64,000 nucleotides of DNA from Lycorma delicatula (GCF_047948215.1 NC_134465.1:16016022-16080021); one strand, 5' to 3'; positions 52,830-64,000 are shown, counted from the first letter of the stretch. Numbers and translations: made by a program. Notes: generated by a model not told the origin, from the sequence alone.

Positions 52830-53555
52830 CGTAACTATGTAAGTACTTGTTACAAATAAAATTTTTTTTATTTTCATTGTGGTTTTAATTTCGTGACCGA
52901 TCGGACCTTGAAAAAAATAACCCGCGTATATATATATAAATTACATTTGAGAGGAAGACTTCCTATAAAAAGAGTCGTAATGGCTTGGCTTGTAATCTGT
53001 GCTTCTACTTAAACTGGTTTTCTTCTAGTAAACTTTCCAACAGATTCATATTATTAAAGAAGCAGAAATAAGTTGTCTTTTCCTTGTTTGTTTTTTTCCT
53101 TTTTTTTTATTAAAAAATAAATTTTTATTTTCCTGCATGTATGTTTTTTAAGGAAAATAACAATTACCTCTAATTAGCAATAAAAAAAATTCAGTGGTCT
53201 TCCCGTAGGTATGTTTAAAAAATGTTTTCTGTCCTAGCGTTATTTTATTCAGGCACAATAATTCGGCATACGTAAAAGGCCCTTATTATGATTACCTTGC
53301 CTTACCGGGCCATTTCGATGATCTTTTCACAGTTTTATATAAAATAAAAAAATTTCTTTTACGCAAATAATGTCAGTCTGTCGGTGATTTTTAAAATAAT
53401 AATTAATTAAAACATATAAAAATACGGTAAATTTTCTCCATCTCCATTTTACCTTGATGTGAATAAGTGCTTGAATAATTTTTGTTAACACTTCACGAGT
53501 TCTTATGTATTTTGTTCATATTTTATTTGTTTATTTTCTTTAAACGTTTAATTTA

Positions 53556-53680
53556 GTGTTATTTCATGAAACGTTCCGTTCTGAAGATTCTGGGTTCAAA
53601 TCGGGATTAGGTTCAGTATTTTTTCATACGCTACGAAAATTCATTCTTGTCACGTGTAACTGCGATCGAATGAAATTCCT
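53556..53680 (+). repeat. tRNA-derived SINE fragment, family C
   Basis: gaagattctgggttcaaatcgggattagg (B-box-like ggttcaaatc) is followed by tattttttcatacgctac. It parallels the copy at 4961-5055. Confidence 0.5.
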
Positions 53681-55050
53681 ATTCTTACTTAATTACAATT
53701 TAATTATTTGGATATTAATGATTTATATTTTATATTTGCGTAATTAATTTCATATATTAATAAGCAGCGGAAAGGTTCTCTTGCCGTTCTGGGCAAGTGT
53801 TTACCGCGTTTTCCTTCGGTCCATTCAGGGTAATGACGAGGCAATTCCTTTTTTTATTCTTGGAGATGCATACCTATCTGCTCCTGATGCGATGTGTATA
53901 ATATATCGTTGAATCGTTAAAATAAAATATTTGATATATTTTTTCTTTTTTAGATCTTATATTAAAACATCTTTATTTTGAATAGTTTAGTTTGCGTTTT
54001 TAAACATTTTGTTCCTGTTTATTATATCGTATGTAAATAGTCTACAGACAAATATTTTATTAAATTTCTTTATATTTATGAAGTGTATTGTATAAAATAA
54101 GATATAATTTCCTCTTTTTTTGTATTTATATAACGTAAAGTCGGTAATTGTTTTGTAAAACGGTTAATATTTATTTTACAATCGGTAATTTTATTTTATT
54201 GTTTACTGATGAGATAAAGAGTAAGATATATAAATATAGATAGCAGAATTTCTTTTATCGTCTAAATAATATAATACTGTATCAGATTTCCTCTTTTTAC
54301 GTATTCACATAATCTTAATTTTGATCTTAACTTTATATATTAACAAATAATCAATCGGTAGTAGTAGTTACATCATTATTTTATCGTAGAAATCTAATTT
54401 ATTATTTGTAATTTGTCTTGTCTGAAATATCTATGTAAAATAACTGTTAGTTAATAATAATTTTATTGTGCAACTTATTTGTAATATTATATTTTGCATT
54501 TATTGCTATAAAAATTTAAAGTAAATTATGTGTGTAAAAAAAATTAGTTTGTAATTTTTCTTTTGATAAAAACATTAAACATATTTTTGTCAAATTTTGA
54601 TTACTTTAATAATAGCTTATATATCAGAGGTATAAATTCTGTTCGTTTTGTGATCGTGTGACGGTCCTCTTTCGGATAACTTGATGTATGCTGATTGAAC
54701 TCTCTTTAAATTTGGCACGGTGGCTTCTAAAAATTGGGATATTGATATTATTAAAGTTTAAAGATTAAATTTCAAAGCGGTGCTGAACTTAATGAAAATT
54801 TTATTCTAGTTCATAATTTATTTTAGTTTTAATTCTTTTATGAAGATGAGAACTCTGTATAAATTTTAACGGTTTAATTCAAAATTATCACCTCCCTTCA
54901 GATTTGGTGTTTTTCATTCAAACATAGTACCCGTACGTTCGTGAGGGTAGTTTAGTTAATGCTGTCGCAGATTTTTTTTTTAATATGATTTCTGTCTTCT
55001 CTAAGCTTTTTTTAGGTTTACGTACGAGGTTTCTAGGCAGTTATTTTTAT

Positions 55051-55513
55051 TTCCTTGTACGAAGTAAAGGAAGTATTGTAGACGCGAAAAATTTCGGTTT
55101 TCAGGTTTCAATGAAAATATCCATTTTGACCACCCCTGAATCCATTTTGACTAGTTTCGATGTGACATCTGTACATACGTATGTATGCACGTATTTCGCA
55201 TAACTCAAAAACGATTAGCTGTAGGATTTTGACATTTTGGATTTAGGACTGTAACATCTAGTTGTGCACCTCCCCTTTTGATTGCAATCGAGTGAACCAA
55301 AAAAAGCCCTAAAAGTGTCCAAAAAAGCTCAAAATCCAAAAAGCCCTCAGAGGGCTTTTTAACGATATATTATAAGTTGTACTTATTTTCATCGGTTCCA
55401 GAGTTATAGCCAAATGAAATTGTAATTTATGAAATATTTAGATCTTAGAAGGAGAAGGCACATCCGTTCGAATCAGACTTTATCTCCTTTTTTTAACTTT
55501 TTTTTTTTTTTAA
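55051..55513 (+). repeat. Dispersed repeat family A, longest copy
   Basis: The most complete copy starts ttccttgtacgaagtaaagg. It includes ccattttgac repeats, gactagtttcgatgtgac, cgcataactcaaaaacg and ccctcagagggc, and ends gactttatctcc plus a T-run. The ORF crossing it is not meaningful. Confidence 0.85.
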
Positions 55514-56029
55514 TTTAAATTCATTAATAACCTCTGAGTGTAAAAAAAAAGTACGTGTTAAAGCGTATCATATGCATGTTCGACTCGTGACGCTGTCACA
55601 GCGAATATTATTTAAGCGGACCAAATGACAAGGTTCACGAATACAGTAGTCCGAACATGTAGATCGCCGGTGTTTGTACACTTAATACTTGCGTGTTCGT
55701 ACCCGTCGATATCAACGCAGCTAAATAGTTTTAATTAGGTTTCATCGGGTCGAAGTCGGGAGCTCGTAAATATATTTATTATATATTTTTATTACTTTTT
55801 GGGTCGTGGATCTAAAAAGGTTGAGAATCTCACGACTTAGAGGAATAAAATTAAAATAATTAATGTACGCTATTAAAATCGCAATCGTAATTTTCAGGAA
55901 AAACCTTTCTCTATAGGAAAACGTTCAGTATAGTTATATAGAACGATTGTAATAGAATTTAGATAATGTTAATTTTTATAAACCGGTAATAATACGTTTT
56001 AAAATACAGATTTTTAATTAGGAGTTAAT

Positions 56030-56191
56030 AATAAGTAATAGCGGTTGGAATACATAGTCAAACGTTTTCCCCCAAACGTAAATGCCGTATGAGAATAACG
56101 CCTGAACAAACGCACGATAAACCATTCTTAGCAGGGTATAAAACAAAATACGCCTAAGAATTCTTAACTTGTAAAGGAGTCTCCTAACCTT
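56030..56191 (-). pseudogene. LINE fragment after RT domain
   Basis: One open minus-strand frame reads KVRRLLYKLRILRRILFYTL then RMVYRAFVQALFSYGIYVWG. This is the thumb-like segment of jockey/CR1 LINEs (consensus LRxxYxALVQSxLSYGIxxWG). It ends at a stop soon after, and an in-frame stop and splice-less break lie just upstream. Confidence 0.75.
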
Positions 56192-56577
56192 CTACAAAAG
56201 TTAGCGCAGTACAATTACAAGTAATCATATTAAGCCGGAAGCTATCATATTTATGTAAACTTATATTATTAATAAATTTTCTTTTGTTTACTTTGAATAG
56301 AATAATATTTTACTTACTTGGCCTCAGCAGATTACTTTCTCGGCTTTGCTGGCGAAAGTTATGCAACTCTTTGCCAGATTTTTTCCGGATGTAATTGCAA
56401 ACAGATAGTAAGAATGTTTAATAATAAAATTCTACGGATTCACAGATCTTAGATTTTTGTTAATATTATATATATTTATATTTATTAAACAGCATATGAC
56501 CGTACGCTTTAAAATAATTAAATATTAAATAAATTTTTCCAGATCGATGGAGCGGTTTCTTTTATAAACCATTTCAG

Positions 56578-56637
56578 AGCTCATTTGTCAGCGGAGTACT
56601 TGAGTCTTTGATGTCGACACCACGTCTTTTAAAAAAG
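56578..56637 (+). CDS. Candidate exon, function unknown
   Basis: This 60-bp segment is framed by an acceptor-like tract (ttttataaaccatttcag) and a donor (AAG|gtagga). In phase 0 it reads SSFVSGVLESLMSTPRLLKK. It lies in the CpG-rich block. Splice-site pairs of this quality also arise by chance, so it is only a lead. Confidence 0.2.
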
Positions 56638-56991
56638 GTAGGAAATTCTTTACGTATGTAATTAAATAATATATTTAATTTACTTGGCGCTTATTTGTCC
56701 AATATGTTGTTTTTATCGTTAAATTTAGCGAGTTTGTAAATTTCACGCCGTATTTGTGTATCGAGATGTTAGTTTTCGGGTGCTGTTTGTGAAGTTCGTA
56801 CGTTGCGACTAATGTATTCGTATATATTTCCGTGTCTGTATCTACGAGACGATTAATGAGATTCTGTTGTTACATAAAGTTCCTGTAGGTGTTCGTCGTA
56901 TGTAATACAGCGACGAAAATACCGACGATAAGTTTCAGATGAACTTTACTTTGAGGTTAATCGATTCTCGGTAGTTTTGATAAAGCTAACG

Positions 56992-57197
56992 ATGTGTCGT
57001 CGTCGTCGAGGTGAGGCGATCAGGAAAAAAGAAAAACCGTCTTTCAAAGATATCCTTCCCTTTGTGAAAGCGGCAAAAAAAAGCTGTCGTTAGACAGGCT
57101 GTGCGAGCTCATAACTCGTATGACACCGGGCGAGGTTCTACAGGAAGTTCATCCGATAATACTTTTTATTCGCGGTAATAAACGTGAAGTATTTTAA
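56992..57197 (+). pseudogene. Two-frame ORF with A-run shift, unknown protein
   Basis: A frame from ATG 56992 reads MCRRRRGEAIRKKEKPSF and on to PFVKAAKK, with a stop at 57091. From the A8 run (57075-57082) the -1 frame continues with LSLDRLCELITRMTPGEV and ends in a charged tail, with TAA at 57195. Both parts look protein-like (helical, mixed charge) and of richer composition than chance AT-rich frames. I recognise no family. Either a one-base indel killed a small gene or the homopolymer is a frameshift site. Confidence 0.35.
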
Positions 57198-58996
57198 CCT
57201 TCGATTCTTCTCCTACCTGCTGCTCGATTAGTTGTAAAGATAGAATATCAAACGGCCGTTTTTCTCGACTTCTTCCCTATCTAAATATTTGATTCGCTTC
57301 ATTATACTCATATGTCGCTTCATCGGCCGAGCTTTCGTTTTAATAAACGTGTATTTTCCCAGAAGAAGAAACTTTGTTCGCTTCGCTTATCGTTCGATGA
57401 ACATTATAAAGATCTTTCACCGAGGGAGTTTTAAATCGTGATCTTTACGCCGTTAATAAATCATTTATTTCGGATTCGATTTACGTTAAATAGAAATTAT
57501 CGTTACAAAAAGTAAAACGTTTAACGTCTTTCTTTTGAGAATTATTCAGTATTTTTTGCTCGGAGTAAACTCTTAAAATTTTTTTCGGTAATCGAATACA
57601 GGAAGAATCAAATACCGATTCGTATTAAAACCTTGATAAATTCTTCGTTATGAAACCTTGTAATTTTAATACTGCGATTTCATTTTGTTATTTTTTAGTT
57701 TACCAAATGTAATACCCTACGGATATTCTTTTAATCGAATAGGCTAATTTTTTTGTATTTAAATAGGTTCATTAAAGTATTGATTACTGCACGAATAAAA
57801 TTGCATTTAGATTTTTTTGAAAGCTTAAGCGCGATTAATTTGGATTAAAAATATAGTAATATTAATTGTTTTATATTTTTTTAATAGCAGGTAGACGACC
57901 GATTCAGATGAGTTCATTCGACCTTAGAAAAAGTTAAGAGTCGACTATAAACATAGTACACGTATCAAGGTCATCTCTGGAAGGTCATTTGAACGTGAAA
58001 GTTTAAAGGTATACTCTTTTAGATGTATTATATTTTTATTCTCGTAATAAACATATCCTGATAATCTGCTTACAGGAAATGTTTCTTACAGATTAGTCTC
58101 TTTCAGTAACTATTAATAAAAAGAAATAACGATCGATAAAAAATACTGAAAAAGGAATAGCGATATTTAATTAATTCTAAATGTTACGCATTAATGATTC
58201 TAAATTATATAATATAATATCTTGTTTTATTTAAATTTCTTGTAGAATCTTGTTCACGATAGATTATTCTAATACCGACTATAACTTTTAATATAATTAA
58301 AAGTATTAAATAATGTTATTCCGATCCAGTAGTTCAATTTATGACAAATTTGTTTAATAATAAATTGCAAAATCCATTCGTACATGCACGCGTTTACTAC
58401 ACTGCACATGTATACCGTACGCTTGCATCTAAGTATATAAATTATCGTCTAGCTTTTATTGAATTCGGTGAACGATTAACCAAAAACACAATATCATTAA
58501 ATCGAACAAATAATGATAAAATACGATTCCTGCTGAAATCAAAATTTCTCCTGATACATTTAGGCAAACTGTTTGCATTAACATTTTTTTTAATGCGCGT
58601 TGTAAAATATCTAACCGTTCTGATGCGATCCGTGTAATTTTTTTCATCGGAATAAAAGATTTATTTATTACTTTAATCGCTTAATATCGAACCGTATCTC
58701 ATTTTCCTTAACAGATTAGTGCGTTTCTTGGTGAACATTTCTACGGTCACTTCCCGTTCTTTTTGCTTCGGCTACATTTGTTTGTTACGTATCGTCATTT
58801 AAAAATAATTTTAAAAAAAGCAAACAAAAATGCTTATCAGAAAATTAAAAAAAAATTTTAATTAATACGGAAAATGAAATTTTCCGTAAGCCGAACAGGA
58901 AATTTATATCGAAATTAATGTAACTGTTATTACGCCTGGGATAATGTATTACGAAAGAGAAAAATAAATAAAATTCTTTGAAAATAATTTCTGCAG

Positions 58997-59054
58997 GAGG
59001 AAAAAAATGGTTGTAACAGTGACGTCAAAATGTCGACTCTGCCGGAATGTTACG
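58997..59054 (+). CDS. Candidate exon, function unknown
   Basis: This segment lies between ataatttctgcag and the donor TACG|gtaagg. One frame carries an ATG with VTSKCRLCRN, and another is also open. It is only a splice-signal-based lead in the CpG-rich block. Confidence 0.15.
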
Positions 59055-59659
59055 GTAAGGTTCCAGCCGATCGTTTTCTTTCCGAGGTTAATTATATACT
59101 TCCATACCAAATTAAATTCCATACCGGCTTCAAATACGAATATTTGATAATATTCTTATTTATCGAAATCGATTTATTCGCGAAATAATAATGATTTTTT
59201 TTTCATTCAATGTTGAAGTTTTTTTTATATTAAAAATAATCATACCTGACCTAAATATTTTTACCTAAAAAAAATTATCAATAACCTATAGTAAAACGTC
59301 AAAATTTGGGTCGGGGTAACGAGAAAAGATTAGTTATTAGGTAATTAATGTAATGTACTCTTAGATTTCTTATTGCTTATTGTTTCACACGAGTATAAAT
59401 TTGAGTTAAGTTAAAAAGTAGGGAAAACAATAAAAACTTGCATAAGTGCGTGCACACACGAGGGAAGCGAAGCATCTTACGCAATATTGTATGAATTATT
59501 AATGGTGCAAAATTACGTATACGCAATATACACAAACGGTAACATTCTTTTTAATAAGAAATATGAACTAACAATGAAATGATCTGCTAGATCAAGAGTG
59601 TATCTGATGCATGCAAAAGTTAGCGTTCAACCCACTAACAAATACCCCCTTTGAATTTT

Positions 59660-59860
59660 GAAAATAGGACGATTCTTTACAGAGATATAAGAGCACCACG
59701 TTCCACCGCCGTTTGGGTACCAGACGGAGTTCCCCAGGGGCACCCCGGTTACTGGTTAATGGTGACGATCGATGTAGACTCCCACGAGATGCTCGCATAC
59801 CTCACCACTCAAGCCTCACATGCAGTCCCCACGGGAAGTACGTTTGCTATTATTAAACAG
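59660..59860. repeat. GC-rich island, unclassified
   Basis: The sequence around ccaccgccgtttgggtacc to ctcacatgcagtccccacg is sharply GC-richer than both flanks and open on the plus strand (VPDGVPQGHPGYWLMVTIDV). It may be a fragment of a mobile element or of a transferred exon. No family was recognised. Confidence 0.35.
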
Positions 59861-60054
59861 AATTATTTTTAAATTTATTTAATATTTAATTTAACGTAAT
59901 TTAATTCTGTTTTTTTTTTGTGATATTATTTATTCAACTGAATCGAATTATTCAGTTGAAACCTAGCTCACAAAGTGATAGAGACACTTAGTTCACAGTG
60001 TTCATCAATTCAATTCATTAAAGTTTACGCTTCAACCGGTAGGTATAGCGGGAG

Positions 60055-60365
60055 AATCTTCCTTTTTCTGTTTAGCTTCCGAAACCGCCGTAAGGTATTA
60101 CTTCAGAGGATGAATCAGGATGATATGTATGAACTCACGCGTAAATGAAGTTTAGTCTTGTACAGTCTCAGGTCGACCGTTCCTGAGATGAATGTTTAAT
60201 TGAGACCCGACCACCGAAGAACACGTATCCACGATGTAGTATTCAAATCCGTATAAAAGTATACTAAATATACCTATACTAAATATTTGAGCCTTAGAAC
60301 TCTCGAGTTCGAAATCGGCTGATTCCCGATGACGAGTTTACCGCTAGACCAATCCGGCGGGTTAG
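60055..60365 (-). repeat. tRNA-derived SINE, family B, copy 2
   Basis: Read on the minus strand, the head begins cccgccggattggtctagcg, which contains an A box (TGGTCTAGCGG), followed by a degenerate B box (ggctcaaat). The body continues to gtaataccttacggcggttt and gctaaacag. It is the better preserved of the two copies at the 5' end. Confidence 0.8.
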
Positions 60366-61433
60366 TGGGGGAATTCGCTAGCGCGTGACGCTTTTTTCGT
60401 GACACTCGTTTTTTCTCAGTTCGGTCTCCGTTCCGAAGAAACTTTGCTTCAAAGTAGGAATTTTCTTTAGTCGATGTTTTTTTATTGAAATTTTTTATCT
60501 CAATAATAAATTGAAATTTCGTACGGTGTTTTCAGGTTTGTTTTTACATGTTTCTTACAGGCGTACGGTCGAGTTTGATCAACTAGTAATTAAATACGGT
60601 ACGACCGTTTTGATTTTCTTTAATTTCTTTTTTAGGAGAACTTGCCGTTATGAAATTTCATAGGTTAACGAAAATTATTGAAGTCTTAAAGTAAGACTAC
60701 TGTGAAATTTTTACCTTTGTTATAAGATGATTTTCTAATCATCGAAGTAAATTTAGTTGAATTGTATAGGCTGGATATTTTGTAAATTAAGTGCGTTAAT
60801 TCGTGTTTATCGTTACGTGCGTCTAAAAATAAAAAGTCGCTTTTCTTAAAATCGAATAACATCCCTACGTTTATCGAATCGGACAACAAAACTGCGCTTT
60901 CGAATATCTCGATTCATCACCTCGACCTAAACGGAAGTACCGTTATGCTTCCGTTGCTATTTTTAATAAATTGATAAACCGTTTAAAATATCTTCCCACC
61001 GATTTATTTAAAATACAATTAAAAGGTTTTCTTTACTCTTTCGATGAATTTTTTAATCAATAATTTTAAAAAAAAGAAGAATTTTCTGCATCCTTTTGAT
61101 GTTGTACGTAAGTGCTCAAATAATTTTTTTATAATGCCTTCTGAATTGCGATTTATTATTGGATAGTTATTTTTTATACGAGTATTAAGAATCTTCGTGT
61201 ATTTACCTTAACGTTATTTGTTGGGTTCACATTTTAAATAACTAATACGGGCTTTAATTTCATCTATTTTTATTTTATATGGTGCTCTGATCGATGTTTT
61301 TCCACGGTTTCCGTCGATCCACTTTAGCGATCGCCAGGGCAGTTCGTTATTTTGACCACTGATTGCCGTAACTATCGTTTCTGACGTTATCTACGAGCAT
61401 GTAATATTTTATTATGTACCGATAAGATTAAAT

Positions 61434-62224
61434 CGGTGGCGTAGCGTGGGTTTCAGCCGTCCGAGGCGTAGGCAAAATTCGTCGCACCCTTATTTAGGTA
61501 TTTAAATCCAAAAGGCTCCAAAATTTACAGAAATTCTAAAGAACTTTTCGACAAGAATAAATTTGTTGTTGTGTATTGTACAGGGTACAAATAAAGAAGT
61601 CACGTATGTATGCTTTATAATATAATAAACACATTTGTTACAAAAGTTCTTACACGTATGCCACTTATTGATATATAACAACATTTACGATATTCGTCGG
61701 CAAGATTAAGTTATTATTACGTAAATTTAATATAACGCAAAATTTTTCGACGAAGTTCAATGATTTAACGATCGCAAATCACAACACGCACTTAAAGAAA
61801 TTCATGAATTGAGATTAATCGAGTCGACGTGAATTGGACGATTGATATTACAGGTGTTACAATATTGATCTCTATTCTTTAAATGAAAGAACTAATTCTC
61901 GCTGAATATTCGTCGTGAACAATCCGAGCACAAAATTTAACACGGGGAATTAACGCAAGGCAACCGGTTAGTACAGACGGTGTTGCCAGTCGCTAAAGCG
62001 AGCCGGATGACTACACTCGCTTAAAGAAAGAGGATTCCCCGTTTCCGTCAAAGATTAAACAATAAAAAATTCCGTGGACATTTTAATCGATCCGAATTAG
62101 AGATGCGACAAAAATATGATAAGATTTGGTTCAAATCTTTAGTTCAGATAGAAGATGTTATTATTTATTGTGCAATTTTTCTGCCCCCAAAAAGTGCCGC
62201 CCGCTACGCTACGCTACGCCGCTA
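61434..62224. mobile_element. Non-autonomous hAT element with 8-bp duplication
   Basis: The left end CGGTGGCGTAGCG and the right end (reverse complement) TAGCGGCGTAGCG are hAT-type terminal repeats (CAGTGGCGTAGC-like). The 8-bp direct duplication GATTAAAT lies immediately outside both ends (61426-61433 and 62225-62232). The 791 bp between hold no transposase frame, so it depends on an enzyme elsewhere. Confidence 0.9.
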
Positions 62225-62504
62225 GATTAAATGATTTACTTGTATTACATCGCGATTTGAAACGGTCGTTTAAAACTCCGCTATAGCGTTTCTGTACGAT
62301 ATCATATCGACAAAAGGAAAATTACAATAAGGTTTGTGCGTACGTGACACGCACATGTTATTCTTGGATGATATCGTATCTTGACAAAATGTTTTGCGTT
62401 AACTCGAACGTTTTTGTTAGCCGGGTCTCATTATTACAGGAAAAATTGACGTTAAATATTTAGTGAAATATTCCATTGTACGCCGAATTTTGATGAATAT
62501 CTAA

Positions 62505-62678
62505 CATGCCGCTCGGTTACTTTTGAAAGCGATAAGGACAAAAACATTCTCTAAAAGTAAAAGTAATTTCACTACGTAATTATCGTTCTTCGTACCCTAA
62601 CGAGGAAGCGAATAAAAAAGTATTTACCGGTCCGTTCTTCAGTAAATACTTCGTTTCGTGTGAATAAAAATTAAACTT
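62505..62678 (+). repeat. 170-bp repeat unit, copy 1
   Basis: It starts gccgctcggttacttttgaa. It contains aagcgataaggaca, aattatcgttcttcg and accggtccgttcttc, and ends with gtgaataaaa. A close second copy lies about 1.08 kb to the right in the same orientation. Confidence 0.9.
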
Positions 62679-63003
62679 TAAATTTTTTGCAAATTCCAGA
62701 GTATTTATAAACCACGCATTTGTATCGTCTGTAAATAGTTAAAATTAGTTTTAACTGTATGTTAAAAATAGACCGCGATGCGATTTAAATCCGTAATCTT
62801 TTTTTTTTTACATCCTACAATATTTTTCTCACAGTTCTGTTTAAAAATATATTTATTTAGAAACACCTTTGTAATAATGTTTTATACTGGAACTGTCTAT
62901 GAATCACGCCGTAGTACTGGGAAACATTTATAAAACGTACTTGACAAGTATGTATTTATGTATTGTGTAGAGAGAGTAACGGTCTTACCTCTTGAATGTG
63001 TTT

Positions 63004-63031
63004 GTGTGTGTGTGTGCGCGCGCGCGCGCGC
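63004..63031. repeat. (TG)n(CG)n tract, Z-DNA prone
   Basis: Alternating gtgtgtgtgtgtg passes directly into cgcgcgcgcgcgcg. Alternating purine/pyrimidine with CG steps is the strongest Z-forming sequence type. Confidence 0.9.
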
Positions 63032-63581
63032 GATATTTTATGTATGTGAGTTCTTCGTAACCTAAATAATTGATTGAACCTAGTAGTACCTGTTACGTTA
63101 AATAACACTATCGCAATTCATACGTGTGATTTAATACTTTTTTTTTACCGCAACGATTTCAAATGTACGAGACTTCTTAATCGACGATTTAATATGCTTT
63201 CTTTTATTGTTAATTTTAATCTATAAATACCGTGATGCTCACATGCGGTAGATAAATCAAATAATTCCGTCATCATTGAATTCTCGTTAATCCGAAGAAT
63301 AAATGTAGATACAAGTTATATCAGTTAAACCCTTTTTTAGCACGAATAAAGGAAGCTGTATTCCCTTTTTTTCTAGTACCGATTTACATTCGTAAGTATT
63401 TAATTGACAGAATATTAGTAAATATTATTTATCACAATTATAAATAATTTAATGGAAATATTTTAATTTCACGGCTGAACGAATCGCTCGTGTTTTGTAA
63501 ATCGCGAAGATTATTTTAATAAGTTATCCTTAAAGCGAAGGTTATTTTGCAGTAATAGCGGCTTATAGCCGCCATATGTAA

Positions 63582-63756
63582 CACGCGGCTCGGTTACTTT
63601 TGAAAGCGATAAGGACATATTATTTTCTAAAAGTAAAAATAGTTTCGCTACACGATTATCGTTCTTCGCACCCTAACGGATGAAGCGAATAAATTTACTT
63701 TTACCGGTCCGTTTTTCGGTAAATACTTGCTTCGTGAGAATAAAATATAAAACTTT
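63582..63756 (+). repeat. 170-bp repeat unit, copy 2
   Basis: It has the same order of blocks as the copy at 62505: gcggctcggttacttttgaa, gcgataaggaca, gattatcgttcttcgc, accggtccgtttttc and gagaataaaa. The identity appears to be about 80 percent or more by eye. Confidence 0.9.
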
Positions 63757-64000
63757 CAGTTTTAATTTTAATCGGGTGTAAAGATCTTCTTCGCTTTCAA
63801 AAATTGAATATTTATATAATCTATTTGAAAACGGCGTCAGCGAAGATTGCGGCGTCTGGAAGGTAATAAAGAGGTCGACTAACGTTCTGCGAAAATTAAC
63901 CGAGAAAGCTCCCTACCGGATATATTTTTTGCAAACTGCCGCTGAAATCGACGTGGCGAAACAAAAGTAGAATTCGCTGTGTAAATTACTAGAAGGAAGA

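Larger units (their letters stand above)
51620..52926 (+). mobile_element. mariner element, full length with intact terminal repeats
   Basis: The terminal inverted repeats are about 45 bp. Both inner portions carry the same block tcaaggtccgatcggtcac, while the outer ends read cgaggg (left) and cgcggg (right, reverse complement). A TA lies immediately outside each end. The 1307-bp length is right for a mariner. Conservation of the repeats suggests it is the youngest transposon in the window. Confidence 0.92.
53700..64000. other. CpG-rich region, largely noncoding
   Basis: By eye, CG dinucleotides (cgttcg, tcgtcg, acgtac) are much more frequent than in the first 50 kb. Host repeats (family A, SINE B, hAT, LINE) occur in the same block, so it belongs to the same genome. 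It could be an unmethylated, promoter-proximal or otherwise distinct compositional domain. Except where listed separately, I recognise no gene here. Confidence 0.6.

Noticed and set aside
56320..56415. Minus-strand segment with a good gtaagt donor and open frame (IRKKSGKELHNFRQQSRES)
   Set aside because: An in-frame TAA lies upstream with no AG acceptor between, and the donor phase (1) does not fit the PVF exon at 38862-38909.
58341..58647. 98-codon plus and 63-codon minus ORFs
   Set aside because: There is no domain-like pattern and no splice or poly(A) context; chance frames are common in this composition.

Overview
The window is eukaryotic, most likely from a large, AT-rich, repeat-laden insect genome. 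The reasons are short exons in very long introns, many decayed Tc1/mariner, jockey-like and RTE-like elements, tRNA-derived SINEs, and a PDGF/VEGF-related factor (Pvf) gene of insect type. A hemimetabolous insect such as a hemipteran fits, but that is a guess. There are no operons, ribosome-binding sites, phage or CRISPR signals.

The backbone is one minus-strand gene. Six exons (38862-38909, 25283-25448, 8241-8309, 6316-6506, 4566-4673 and 2807-2990) join with matching phases. They encode an acidic linker, a PDGF-like propeptide helix, a complete PDGF/VEGF cystine-knot domain and the start of a Cys-rich tail. The signal-peptide exon was not found and should lie above 38910. The last visible exon has an in-frame TAG, but a one-base shift would continue the Cys-rich tail to a good splice donor. 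Introns are 1.6, 1.6, 1.7, 17.0 and 13.4 kb.

Inside the 17-kb intron, on the opposite strand, lies an apparently intact single-exon gene (12139-12843) with an NTF2-like N-terminal half.

The rest is mobile-element debris. Elements with recognisable ends are a mariner at 13536-14639, an internally deleted Tc1/mariner-type element at 31339-31966, a Helitron-like element at 30597-31044, a mariner at 51620-52926 and a non-autonomous hAT at 61434-62224 with a perfect 8-bp target duplication. Fragments without both ends include LINE pieces (1-1100, 11000-11450, 29700-30390, 37040-37600, 39060-39300, 56030-56191), Tc1/mariner pieces (18600-18900, 19001-19780, 47440-48290, 49340-49620), a TE-like Cys-rich protein family (43565-45208) and several short dispersed repeat families.

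From about 53-55 kb to the right edge the sequence looks far richer in CpG than the left, although host repeats occur there too. This block holds a degraded ORF pair joined by an A_AAA_AAA heptamer and two exon-like segments on the plus strand. I could not identify a gene there.
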